Source: Lyngbya aestuarii BL J (GTDB taxonomy: Bacteria > Cyanobacteriota > Cyanobacteriia > Cyanobacteriales > Microcoleaceae). Taken from it: DNA of 64,000 bases. The DNA lies in the NCBI RefSeq assembly GCF_000478195.2, contig NZ_AUZM01000025.1, forward strand, positions 19,757-83,756, read 5' to 3'. The notes under the pieces are model-generated. The model ran no database searches. It saw only the letters and a program-made list of their open reading frames with translations, and was not told the DNA's origin. This document shows, one piece after another, positions 10,225-17,628 of the stretch. Positions within the stretch are counted from its first letter, which is position 1; every line of letters begins with the position of its first letter. The position numbers and the translations under genes were made by a program.

Positions 10225-10836
10225 ATGATTCAAATCTTACAACAACCGATTACCTTTGATGAGTTTATCGAGTGGCTACCATCCGTTTCTGAATGCCGCT
10301 ATGAATTACATCGTGGAGTGATTGTTGAGATGCCAAAACTGAGGGGGAAACATTCAAAAGTGTCTGGCAATTTAGCTTACGATCTCGGTACTGCCATTCG
10401 TCAGGCGAACTTACCTTATTTTATCCCAAAAGAGTGCATTGTCCGTTCTCTTGATGGGAATTCTGGATATGAACCGGATGTGATTGTTCTCGATGAACCT
10501 GCACTGATAGATGAATCCAATTGGGAAAGTGGCTCTATAATTACTTTGGGTAAATCGATTAAAATTATTGTAGAAGTTGTTTCTAGTAATTGGCGCGATG
10601 ATTACTTTATGAAGCTGGGAGAATACGAAGCTTTGGGTATCCCGGAATATTGGATTGTTGATTATGCTGCATTGGGCGGGCGGCGCTTTATTGGTAATCC
10701 CAAACAACCGACGATTACAATCGGTCAATTGGTGGATGGAGAATATGAATTACAGCAATTTAAAGTTAGCGATCGCTTATTTTCCCCGACTTTATCCAAT
10801 CTAATGTTAACAGTTGAACAAATTTTTGGAAGTTAA
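10225..10836 (+). CDS. Uma2 family endonuclease-like protein (DUF820)
   Basis: A 203-residue protein of the Uma2/DUF820 family, which has a PD-(D/E)XK nuclease fold and is greatly expanded in cyanobacteria. The family layout is present: FDEFIEWLP, the ELHRG strand (Glu27), Pro84-Asp85 in YEPDV, Glu117 in IIVEVVS, and DDYFMKLGEYEALGIPEYW with Lys130. The acidic and lysine active-site positions look intact. Biological substrates of this family are not established; transposon-associated or defence roles are often suggested. It stands alone on the plus strand, convergent with the downstream restriction-modification gene. Confidence 0.9.
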   Translation: MIQILQQPITFDEFIEWLPSVSECRYELHRGVIVEMPKLRGKHSKVSGNLAYDLGTAIRQANLPYFIPKECIVRSLDGNSGYEPDVIVLDEPALIDESNWESGSIITLGKSIKIIVEVVSSNWRDDYFMKLGEYEALGIPEYWIVDYAALGGRRFIGNPKQPTITIGQLVDGEYELQQFKVSDRLFSPTLSNLMLTVEQIFGS

Positions 10837-10927
10837 TCACTTTTTATGATGATAAACAAGTGCGATCGCCCGAACTAAACCGATCTAATTTCGGTGAAAA
10901 TCGACTTTCACGATTAACGGGGGAAAT

Positions 10928-13657
10928 TTATTCCACAGGACGACCAGGCCCAACTATAGATTCACCTTGTTTTTCTTTGGCGGCAAGTTCTTGGTTTAGG
11001 GTTAATAATTTTTCTAATATATCATCATTTTCATTAAAACCGTAGGCTTGCATAACCAACTTACTCAGTTTAGCATGAAGTTGATAAAGTTGGCTACTCG
11101 GTTCATTAAAAAAAGCATTATAAAGTTGTGTGATTCCCCATTTTTTCTTTTGCATTTGTTCGCTGCGATATTCGTGCAGTTCTGTTGCTGTAACTCTAAT
11201 TTGTTTGATTAATTTAGTATCGGGGTTTTGAGGAAAGGGGAAGGTTTCAAAGCAAGTATTGTGAGTGTAAGCAATATCCGCTTTAAGAGTTGACTTTTGA
11301 GCGTTCATCCAAATTCGATGAACTGAGGATAAAAGTACACCCAAAATATAGAAGTCATCTGAAGCAACAGCTTTAGTTTTGTTTCCTGGTAGCCAATCTG
11401 AAGCACAAGAAATAAAGATTGCCCACTTTGACACTTCTGGAACTGCAAAATACCCGGATAATGAAGCCAGTGCGTCTCTCATTTCTGTTCTGAATCGTAA
11501 AAATCTCCACCAGTATTTTCTTGCTTTGGCATCTCTATTTTTATCTCGTTCTGGCTTAACATTAGCCCTGACCCATTCAAAAGGAAGCTTGTATTCAATT
11601 GCATCTTCCAAACTCATATCATTAAAATCAATAATCCAGCGATCAGGTTTTCCCAGGGGTTTTTTAGCGAGATTACTTCCCATCGAAAATAGCTTGATCA
11701 CCTCTTGATTTTTTGAATCCGATTTTATCCACTGTTCGGCTTGTTGTTCGGTAATGATAAACCCTTTCCCCACGGGAATAATACCTTGAAAACATTGATT
11801 GAGATTAGCCTTTAAACGCACAGCTTGAGAAACATCGATAACAGATTGTAGTGAGGAGTTTATCTGTTGAACGGGATGATTATCGAGATGATAAACCTGC
11901 GGTTGCTGCTTGCACCAATTCACCAAACTAACATGAACATTTGCTTCACCAGACCAAGGTTGAGTAGAAATTGCTTCGTGAATATATCCGCCATTTTGGG
12001 TAATGTATTCTAACGCAGCTTTGCGACTTTTTCCTTGACTAATAGAGTTTGTTCCAACTAATCCCGCCCGACCTGTTTCACTAATATGATGATGAGCCAA
12101 CCGAAACCAATACGCACAAAAATCTACCGAGTCTTTCACATCTGAAAACCTGTTAAAAACCCGATCAATATATTCATCTCCTAGCGTCATTCTCAGGTGT
12201 TTTCCGCCCAAAAAGGGAGGATTTCCAATCACAGCATTTGCCTTCACCCACCGACCAAATAAAGCATCTTCACAGACAATATTTTGATCTAATGTATCCA
12301 AAGGTAAAGCCGGTTCATTGGTGAGTTGATATTTATCAATGGCAATTTTTCGAGCAATCATCATCGTCACCCTAGCCAACTGCACAGCAAAGGGATTTGT
12401 ATCCATTCCAAAAAATTGCATCGGAGTCACAAAACTGATCGCCGCCACAGTCGATTCTGAACGTTTCCGTGCGGCAATTTTATCCATTAATAGCCTTTCA
12501 ATCCGTTTTAATTCTTGATAAGCCACATACAAAAAATTTCCCGAACCGCAAGCGGGGTCAAGTACCCGATATCCTTGCAATTCCATCTGCAAAGTATTTA
12601 ATTCTCCGATAGTATTGGCTGCATTAATTCGGTCTTCCCAATAATCGCTAATGGTCGGTCGAACAATTTGACGAATATCAACTTCACTGGTAAAATGTAT
12701 CCCGTGAGCGTGGCGTTTTTCCGGGTCAATCGCACCTTCAAAAATATTCCCAAAAATAGAAGGTCGAATATTACTCCAGTTATCACGAGCGCAAGCATCT
12801 AACAAGCCGAGTTCTTCTGAAGTTAAATCAATTGCTTGTACGCTTGCAAACAACCCGCCATTAAAATAATTAACTCCTTTATATCGTCCTGCGGGTGTAA
12901 CTCCGGGTCGATTCATTTCTTGAAACAAACCGCCCAAAATATCGTAGGAACTTGCTTTTTTATCTTTGCAATCTTGAACTAAACCTACAAATAAATTAGA
13001 GGGAAGTAAACCCCGATCTTCTGAAAACATCGCCATCACACACTGCAAAAGAAATCGCTGAAGTTGTTCTTCATTAAAATCTCGAAATCCCGTTTTCTTT
13101 GCTCTTTCATAAATCAGTTGATACAATTCCCCCATTCTTCTGGCGGTGCGTTCAGTAACAGCAACTTGGTTATTTTTAAAAACGGGAGACAAACCGCCAA
13201 TTTCCATAAAACTAAACGCTCCCATGCGTTGGGGAAGCTGTTCTAACAGAACTTGATCGACGGGTTCATCGACTTGGTTTTCAAAGTCAAATATCCAAAA
13301 TTCATCAAAGTTACAAAGGATTGCATATCGGGGTCTGTTGGGAGCAATTCGCATCCAATACCGTTCGAGTTGAGCGTAGTGTTTACTGAGGTTTTCTCTT
13401 TTTGATTTCATCTCAATTAAAACACCGGGAACTCCCGCACGCGATCGCCAAACTAAATCAGCAAATCCTGTTTTTCCCTTTGCACTTCCTTTCGTTAAAC
13501 GGTCTTCAAATTCTGCACTAACTTCTTTCGTTCCTTCGTGTCCAAACGCCTGAAAAAACTTGGTCAGAAAAGTCTGAGCCTCACTTTTTTCATCGCCTCT
13601 GAGGTGTTGCTGACAATAATTTACAAAAGATTGAAGACTTTCGGGCGTTGCTGGCAT
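10928..13657 (-). CDS. MmeI-like type IIL restriction-modification enzyme (nuclease + N6-adenine methyltransferase + target recognition)
   Basis: This single 909-residue polypeptide, about the length of MmeI (~919), carries both activities. The N-terminal PD-(D/E)XK nuclease shows Asp67 in GFADLVW and Glu82-x-Lys84 in VLIEMKS. A helical spacer follows. The gamma-class methyltransferase has motif I DPACGSGNF (367-375), a GMDTNP acceptor strand (417-422) and catalytic NPPF (479-482). The region after about residue 600 should hold the target recognition domain, and a helical tail closes the protein. Such enzymes cut and methylate from one specificity domain, so no separate S subunit is needed. 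All key residues are intact, so it may be active. It lies between a Uma2 gene and a repeat-rich gap followed by a toxin-antitoxin pair. Recognition sequence is unknown. Confidence 0.88.
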   Translation of the reverse strand: MPATPESLQSFVNYCQQHLRGDEKSEAQTFLTKFFQAFGHEGTKEVSAEFEDRLTKGSAKGKTGFADLVWRSRAGVPGVLIEMKSKRENLSKHYAQLERYWMRIAPNRPRYAILCNFDEFWIFDFENQVDEPVDQVLLEQLPQRMGAFSFMEIGGLSPVFKNNQVAVTERTARRMGELYQLIYERAKKTGFRDFNEEQLQRFLLQCVMAMFSEDRGLLPSNLFVGLVQDCKDKKASSYDILGGLFQEMNRPGVTPAGRYKGVNYFNGGLFASVQAIDLTSEELGLLDACARDNWSNIRPSIFGNIFEGAIDPEKRHAHGIHFTSEVDIRQIVRPTISDYWEDRINAANTIGELNTLQMELQGYRVLDPACGSGNFLYVAYQELKRIERLLMDKIAARKRSESTVAAISFVTPMQFFGMDTNPFAVQLARVTMMIARKIAIDKYQLTNEPALPLDTLDQNIVCEDALFGRWVKANAVIGNPPFLGGKHLRMTLGDEYIDRVFNRFSDVKDSVDFCAYWFRLAHHHISETGRAGLVGTNSISQGKSRKAALEYITQNGGYIHEAISTQPWSGEANVHVSLVNWCKQQPQVYHLDNHPVQQINSSLQSVIDVSQAVRLKANLNQCFQGIIPVGKGFIITEQQAEQWIKSDSKNQEVIKLFSMGSNLAKKPLGKPDRWIIDFNDMSLEDAIEYKLPFEWVRANVKPERDKNRDAKARKYWWRFLRFRTEMRDALASLSGYFAVPEVSKWAIFISCASDWLPGNKTKAVASDDFYILGVLLSSVHRIWMNAQKSTLKADIAYTHNTCFETFPFPQNPDTKLIKQIRVTATELHEYRSEQMQKKKWGITQLYNAFFNEPSSQLYQLHAKLSKLVMQAYGFNENDDILEKLLTLNQELAAKEKQGESIVGPGRPVE

Positions 13658-13860
13658 TGAATTGACTCCGGTAATTCACCAAACTGCCATCAATTATTCT
13701 AATAATTCTTGTTTTATTTCTAATTGCTGTTGGCTGACTGTCGCAATTGATTCGGCAGTTTGATAATGCTTTTTTTTGATTATACCAATAAAGGGCTTCA
13801 AGTTAATACAAATATTTGTATCGATTACGCAACACACGCGGTTCAACACAATAATTGAAC

Positions 13861-13948
13861 AGATTGCGATCGCGTAGGCGCAAGCCGTGACGCCATTAAG
13901 CCTATCGCTTTTCCTTGTAGGTTGGGTTGACCCCAGGAAACCCAACAT
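13861..13948. repeat. Two short dispersed cyanobacterial repeats
   Basis: In the 465-base gap between the restriction-modification gene and the toxin-antitoxin pair, a HIP1 octamer runs into a GTAGGCGCAAGCC-type repeat (13866-13906). It is followed by a TGTAGGTTGGGTT...AACCCAACA element (13916-13947) whose 8-bp arms (13921-13928 and 13939-13946) pair perfectly around a 10-base loop. Both types resemble elements scattered through many cyanobacterial genomes. The rest of the gap is AT-rich and shows no credible gene. Confidence 0.6.
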
Positions 13949-14089
13949 ATGTTTTTAATTTCAATACAAAAATTGAACCGATAGCCCTAAGAGTGATCCC
14001 TTTCTGAACGCTCATCAACTGAGTTTCATCGTAAAGATATGGTTTCTCTGTAGTGTGATGATGATTGGGTAAAATCTCCAATTTAAGGC

Positions 14090-14095
14090 TATAAT
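14090..14095 (+). promoter_or_regulatory. Candidate -10 box for the toxin-antitoxin pair
   Basis: A perfect TATAAT lies 28 bases upstream of the antitoxin ATG. The -35 region is poor (TTGGGT with a 19-base spacer), as would suit a promoter controlled by the antitoxin. Confidence 0.35.
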
Positions 14096-14122
14096 AAATA
14101 TGTTTTCACCTAACTATCAGTT

Positions 14123-14371
14123 ATGCTGCGAGAACAATTGAAACAGCAAATAGACAGACTCAATGAAGACCAGCTTCAAAAAATAGCCGATTTCATCAGC
14201 TTAATACAATCTCAGTCCGAGCAATTGACATCATATAAAACTCCATTTTGGCAAACAGCAACACCCGCAGAACGGGCTAGGGAGTTTCGCAATTGGGTTT
14301 CTCAACTTCCCAGAACCAGTGTGAGTTTATCTGATGAAGCATTTAGCCGCGATCGCATTTACGAAGAATGA
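14123..14371 (+). CDS. Antitoxin of a PIN-domain toxin-antitoxin pair
   Basis: An 82-residue protein beginning MLREQLKQQIDRLNEDQLQK. It has an N-terminal helical segment of the type found in many cyanobacterial antitoxins (LREQLxxxIDxLxEDQLxKIADFI) and a C-terminal extension (SLSDEAFSRDRIYEE) likely to wrap the toxin. Its stop codon overlaps the toxin start by four bases (ATGA), which indicates translational coupling. The identification rests mainly on this arrangement with the PIN protein. In known pairs the antitoxin also represses its own promoter. Confidence 0.8.
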   Translation: MLREQLKQQIDRLNEDQLQKIADFISLIQSQSEQLTSYKTPFWQTATPAERAREFRNWVSQLPRTSVSLSDEAFSRDRIYEE

Positions 14372-14829
14372 CAAAATATCTACTAGATACCAATGTTATT
14401 CTGCGTTTTTGTAATCCTTCTGACCAGCAAAATCATCTCGCTACAGAAGCAATATTTTGTTTGCTAAACCGAGGGGATGAATGTTTTCTTGCAACACAAG
14501 TATTGATTGAGCTTTGGGTAGTTGCAACCCGACCCGTTGAAGTGAATGGCTTGGGATGGACTACAGAAAAAACGCGAAACATAATAGACCAGCTTATTAT
14601 TCGCTTCCCATTACTAGAAGAATCCTTACAGATTTTTCCCCATTGGTTAGACTTAGTTACAACTAATAAAATTATGGGTAAACGGACTCACGATGCCCGT
14701 CTGATTGCCGCTATGTTTGCCAATGGAGTTACACATCTTCTGACGTTCAATCCCACTGATTTTTCAATCACATCAAGCATTACAGTTGTACATCCGCAGC
14801 AATTAGTGACACCTGAAATTAATGATTGA
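14368..14829 (+). CDS. PIN domain ribonuclease toxin (VapC-like)
   Basis: A 153-residue PIN-domain protein. The acidic metal-binding set is visible: Asp7 in YLLDTNV, Glu48 in VLIELWV, Asp109 in THDARL and the C-terminal LTFNPTDF with Asp131. Such toxins cleave RNA, often initiator tRNA or rRNA, when freed from the antitoxin. It overlaps the antitoxin gene by four bases and forms a two-gene operon with it. All catalytic positions are intact. The RNA target cannot be predicted from sequence. Confidence 0.88.
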   Translation: MTKYLLDTNVILRFCNPSDQQNHLATEAIFCLLNRGDECFLATQVLIELWVVATRPVEVNGLGWTTEKTRNIIDQLIIRFPLLEESLQIFPHWLDLVTTNKIMGKRTHDARLIAAMFANGVTHLLTFNPTDFSITSSITVVHPQQLVTPEIND

Positions 14830-14866
14830 ACCGAGTACGATCGCATTGTATTATTTTAACGTTTAA

Positions 14867-15505
14867 TTATCGCCACATCTCAAATTTATCTTCAGAACAT
14901 CCATTGATATAGCGGTTATTTACCCAACCAACAAACGGAGTAAACTTTTCATTGGGGGGAAATCCATCAACCAAAGCAACAATTTTCACCCAATTTCCCC
15001 GACGAGAAACCGCCCGCACACCATCACCCCGTTTCAGTTGTAAAACCACGTCACTTTTTAAGTCTGGGTTTTGACGAATATTAACTTTGCTATTAACTCG
15101 GTTGGTGATAATAAATGAACAAAAGCTATTCTCAGCTAATTCTTGAACATAATCAGGGTTAGACTGGGCGATAGGTGTCATTTTTTGAGATAGCAACACC
15201 TTATTTTTCGGGTCAAAAACCTTTAAAGTATACTGGCTTTTATTGGCTTCAGGAATCATACTATATGTATAACCCTTGCGTTCCCAAGCGTAACGTCCTT
15301 GACTGTAGTTAGAAGCCATGGGAATATGAACACAACGTTCTTTTGCGTCGCAACCTGTATAGGAAGCAGAACTTCGTGATCCGTCAATTGTAACGGTAAA
15401 ATTACCACCTGTGAAGGTATCAGCTAAAGCAGAAGTAGCTAAAAATGCACTGGCGATCGCAACAAATGTTAAAGTTTTGAGAATCGATGTAATTTTGAGT
15501 TTCAT
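14867..15505 (-). CDS. Secreted SH3b-domain protein
   Basis: I place the start at ATG 15505, because the following MKLKITSILKTL and hydrophobic stretch form a signal peptide with probable cleavage after SALA; the 30 codons upstream in frame do not look like a signal. The 212-residue precursor has an uncharacterised beta-rich domain with a CDAKERC pair and then a bacterial SH3 domain: VNIRQNP, LQLKRGDGV and VGWVNNRYI. SH3b domains often bind peptidoglycan or other polymers. A periplasmic or extracellular location is inferred. It lies downstream of frp on the same strand but 280 bases away, beyond a terminator-like hairpin. Confidence 0.8.
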   Translation of the reverse strand: MKLKITSILKTLTFVAIASAFLATSALADTFTGGNFTVTIDGSRSSASYTGCDAKERCVHIPMASNYSQGRYAWERKGYTYSMIPEANKSQYTLKVFDPKNKVLLSQKMTPIAQSNPDYVQELAENSFCSFIITNRVNSKVNIRQNPDLKSDVVLQLKRGDGVRAVSRRGNWVKIVALVDGFPPNEKFTPFVGWVNNRYINGCSEDKFEMWR

Positions 15506-15736
15506 GGTGATGGTTCTGGGTTGAAGTAATCTTGAACTCTTTCTGTTTTCACCCGAACTATCTGTTAATTTTGAGAAAAAGAGACAAAAATTCAATTGTC
15601 TGCAACCCCAATAGCCATCACTCCATCAATTCTGTACTTTCAAGAGGATGATAATAGGACAGTTAGACTTCTGTCTATTTTGACCAATTATTTTAATCCT
15701 TTACACAAGGGAGTTGAGTTTCAGTGAACCAAAAAC

Positions 15737-15783
15737 CTTTCAAATCAAGCCCTTTCTCCAACCCACTCAAACTCCCTTGAAAG
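15737..15783 (-). terminator. Terminator-like hairpin after frp
   Basis: Arms CTTTCAA/TTGAAAG (15737-15743 and 15777-15783) pair directly after the frp stop codon and are followed on the minus strand by GGTTTTTGG. The loop is long, so the call is moderate. Confidence 0.4.
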
Positions 15784-15785
15784 TG

Positions 15786-16115
15786 TTACATTCGTGTGAG
15801 TACAGAAACCTTACTAATCTTCTCAGCATCTAAACCTTTCAGTTCATCGAGATGCAACCATCCTTCTTTTACTAACTGAGCAAAGGTAAAAATGAGGAGA
15901 GAATCTCTGTGATCATACTTACCATCAATATCATGTCTTCTGGCACTTAAAAAGTCATGTAGAAGCCAAATATCATCAAGCTTTGTAATCTCGCCTGCTT
16001 GTTCTCTAACAACCTGAATTAAAGCCGTAATTTCTCGCTGATAAGCTTTTTTAAATGCCTGCCGAGCAATTTCTTTCTCGGCGGTAGACCACTCAATATC
16101 ACTCACGGGTATCAT
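15786..16115 (-). CDS. frp: Fluorescence recovery protein
   Basis: FRP binds active orange carotenoid protein, detaches it from the phycobilisome and speeds its return to the inactive orange form, ending photoprotective quenching. This 109-residue helical protein carries the conserved segment LDDIWLLHDFLSARRHDIDG, in which Trp50, His53, Asp54 and Arg60 sit at the positions shown to matter in the Synechocystis protein. It lies 124 bases downstream of ocp on the same strand. A hairpin between them suggests partly separate transcription. The combination with an OCP that keeps all activity residues points to a complete OCP1-type quenching cycle. Confidence 0.95.
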   Translation of the reverse strand: MIPVSDIEWSTAEKEIARQAFKKAYQREITALIQVVREQAGEITKLDDIWLLHDFLSARRHDIDGKYDHRDSLLIFTFAQLVKEGWLHLDELKGLDAEKISKVSVLTRM

Positions 16116-16179
16116 GAAACCTAAAATATGTGCTATTAATCTATGTTAACCGATAATAGGGTTAGCCTCAAAATAAGAA

Positions 16180-16202
16180 AGCGTCCTTTGTACTCAGACG
16201 CT
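16180..16202 (-). terminator. Terminator-like hairpin between ocp and frp
   Basis: Arms AGCGTC/GACGCT (16180-16185 and 16197-16202) with an 11-base loop are followed on the minus strand by TTCTTATTTT. This could end or attenuate ocp transcripts before frp. Confidence 0.5.
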
Positions 16203-16239
16203 CATCCAAAATTAAACAGTATTTTTGCCTAATCTTTTT

Positions 16240-17199
16240 CTAACGAGCTAAGTTTAATAGCTCTTTAGGTGAAGCCAACAAATCAATTGCAACAAAGAAA
16301 ATCTTGTCTTCAGCATTCAGTAAAAACCGCCAAGCAATATTCATACCTACACCCGCACCGAACCAGGGAGTTTGCACTTTACCTGTGACTTTGATTTGAG
16401 TATAACCCTCGTCTGCGGGTTCAGTAACGCCTCGTTCTGGGATTAACTTCAGATTCTGACATTCTTCTTGGAAAAACCGCAGAACCGCTTCTTTGCCGAC
16501 AACAGGTCTACGGAAAGGAGGCTGCAACGCCCCATCGGGTACAAATAACTCAATCAACGCATTAAAGTCGTTTGCATTCAAATTATTCATGTATTCCAAT
16601 ACCGTTGCATTGGTAACGCCTTCAATTTTGACCTGAGTGCGCTTTGCCATATCCGTCGGGGGAACAACAGGTTCAGCAACACGGGTGTAACTCCCTAATT
16701 TACTGGTATCAAACCCCATATCCACAACTGAATTCCGCAAAACTGTAATTTGCTGACCCGACTCTAAACCGCGAATGGCTTGTAATACTGCCGTCGCATT
16801 TGCAGAAAGCTGATAGCCTTCGGGAATGGGAGCTACTTGCCCTTCATCCATCCATTGTCCAAGCTGATACCAAAAACCAAGTTTGATATTTGGAGACCAA
16901 GTTGCGTAGGTGCGGCAAAGAGGGGTATCTGAACGGTTTGCTAAGTCGCACATTGCCTGGGATTGTTCTTGAGGCCCCATTTTGCGAATTTCATTGAGTG
17001 TGATCTCAGCAAACTGCATATTTGCCGCTCCAGGAGCCGCAATGGTAATGGTTTTACCCATTTCAAGATAAGCAAACCAAATCAAAGCCAGTTGGTCTTC
17101 TGCACTCAGCTGAGTGAACCGAGCAATCGTAGCAGGAACGGTATCAGCAGCCAACGTGTTTGGGAAGATGTTGCGAGCTGAATCGATTGAAAATGGCAT
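16240..17199 (-). CDS. ocp: Orange carotenoid protein
   Basis: A soluble 319-residue photoactive protein that binds one keto-carotenoid and, when light-activated, quenches phycobilisome excitation. The all-helical N-terminal domain (to about 165) and the NTF2-like C-terminal domain (about 193-312) are both complete. Carotenoid-contact residues Tyr44 and Trp110, the keto-group hydrogen-bond partners Tyr203 and Trp290 (equivalent to Tyr201 and Trp288 of Synechocystis, shifted by two), and the interdomain Arg155 with Glu246 are all present. It is therefore a full-length OCP rather than a helical-domain paralog, and the neighbouring frp suggests the OCP1 clade. The start is supported by an AAGG motif seven bases upstream. 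Confidence 0.97.
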   Translation of the reverse strand: MPFSIDSARNIFPNTLAADTVPATIARFTQLSAEDQLALIWFAYLEMGKTITIAAPGAANMQFAEITLNEIRKMGPQEQSQAMCDLANRSDTPLCRTYATWSPNIKLGFWYQLGQWMDEGQVAPIPEGYQLSANATAVLQAIRGLESGQQITVLRNSVVDMGFDTSKLGSYTRVAEPVVPPTDMAKRTQVKIEGVTNATVLEYMNNLNANDFNALIELFVPDGALQPPFRRPVVGKEAVLRFFQEECQNLKLIPERGVTEPADEGYTQIKVTGKVQTPWFGAGVGMNIAWRFLLNAEDKIFFVAIDLLASPKELLNLAR

Positions 17200-17233
17200 A
17201 AGTTACCTTGTCAAAGTCCAATAAAGGTTTAAC

Positions 17234-17262
17234 TCTATGCTTGTGATCGCAGGTATAGTCAA
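17234..17262 (-). promoter_or_regulatory. Candidate ocp promoter
   Basis: On the minus strand TTGACT (17257-17262) and CATAGA (17234-17239) are separated by exactly 17 bases and lie about 35-60 bases before the ocp start. The -35 match is good and the -10 match weak. Confidence 0.4.
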
Positions 17263-17285
17263 ACCCACCTTTAGAATAGGGGAAT

Positions 17286-17423
17286 ATGGTACACCCAAAT
17301 ATAAAGAATTCAAATTGGGGGTTAAGCATTTTTTATGGCTATCAGTCTCTATGGGAAGGAGTCTCCCGATTTGTCCCCGATAGCCAAGTTCAGAAATTAA
17401 TCGAATGGATACGGAAAAATTAA
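17286..17423 (+). CDS. Possible small protein or gene remnant
   Basis: A 45-codon frame starting ATG and divergent from ocp encodes a protein-like composition with a helical, amphipathic end (SLWEGVSRFVPDSQVQKLIE). No ribosome-binding site stands out, and the frame contains a nested inverted repeat (GGCTATC 17337-17343 with GATAGCC 17379-17385, and inner GGGA/TCCC). It may be a genuine short protein, the end of a decayed gene, or chance. The rest of the 429-base ocp-sdhA gap shows nothing else. Confidence 0.25.
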   Translation: MVHPNIKNSNWGLSIFYGYQSLWEGVSRFVPDSQVQKLIEWIRKN

Positions 17424-17628
17424 CCTCTTATTAACCAGAGGGGTCAGTCGTGATGATAGGGGGGATAAAGTTAACCCCGATGGAAGTGTAGACTTCACCG
17501 TTTCTAACACGACTATTGCGGTCAATTCTAGGACAACAATTGCCTCGAGAGAGGTCTAACAGCTTAAACAAGAAAAGAAGGGTAATTTATGAATAATCCC
17601 TACATAAATTACCGCGACTTAAATTGCT

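Noticed and set aside
13694..13948. An 84-codon minus-strand frame upstream of the R-M gene
   Set aside because: Most of it overlaps the dispersed repeats; composition is erratic and no ribosome-binding site or family resemblance is seen.
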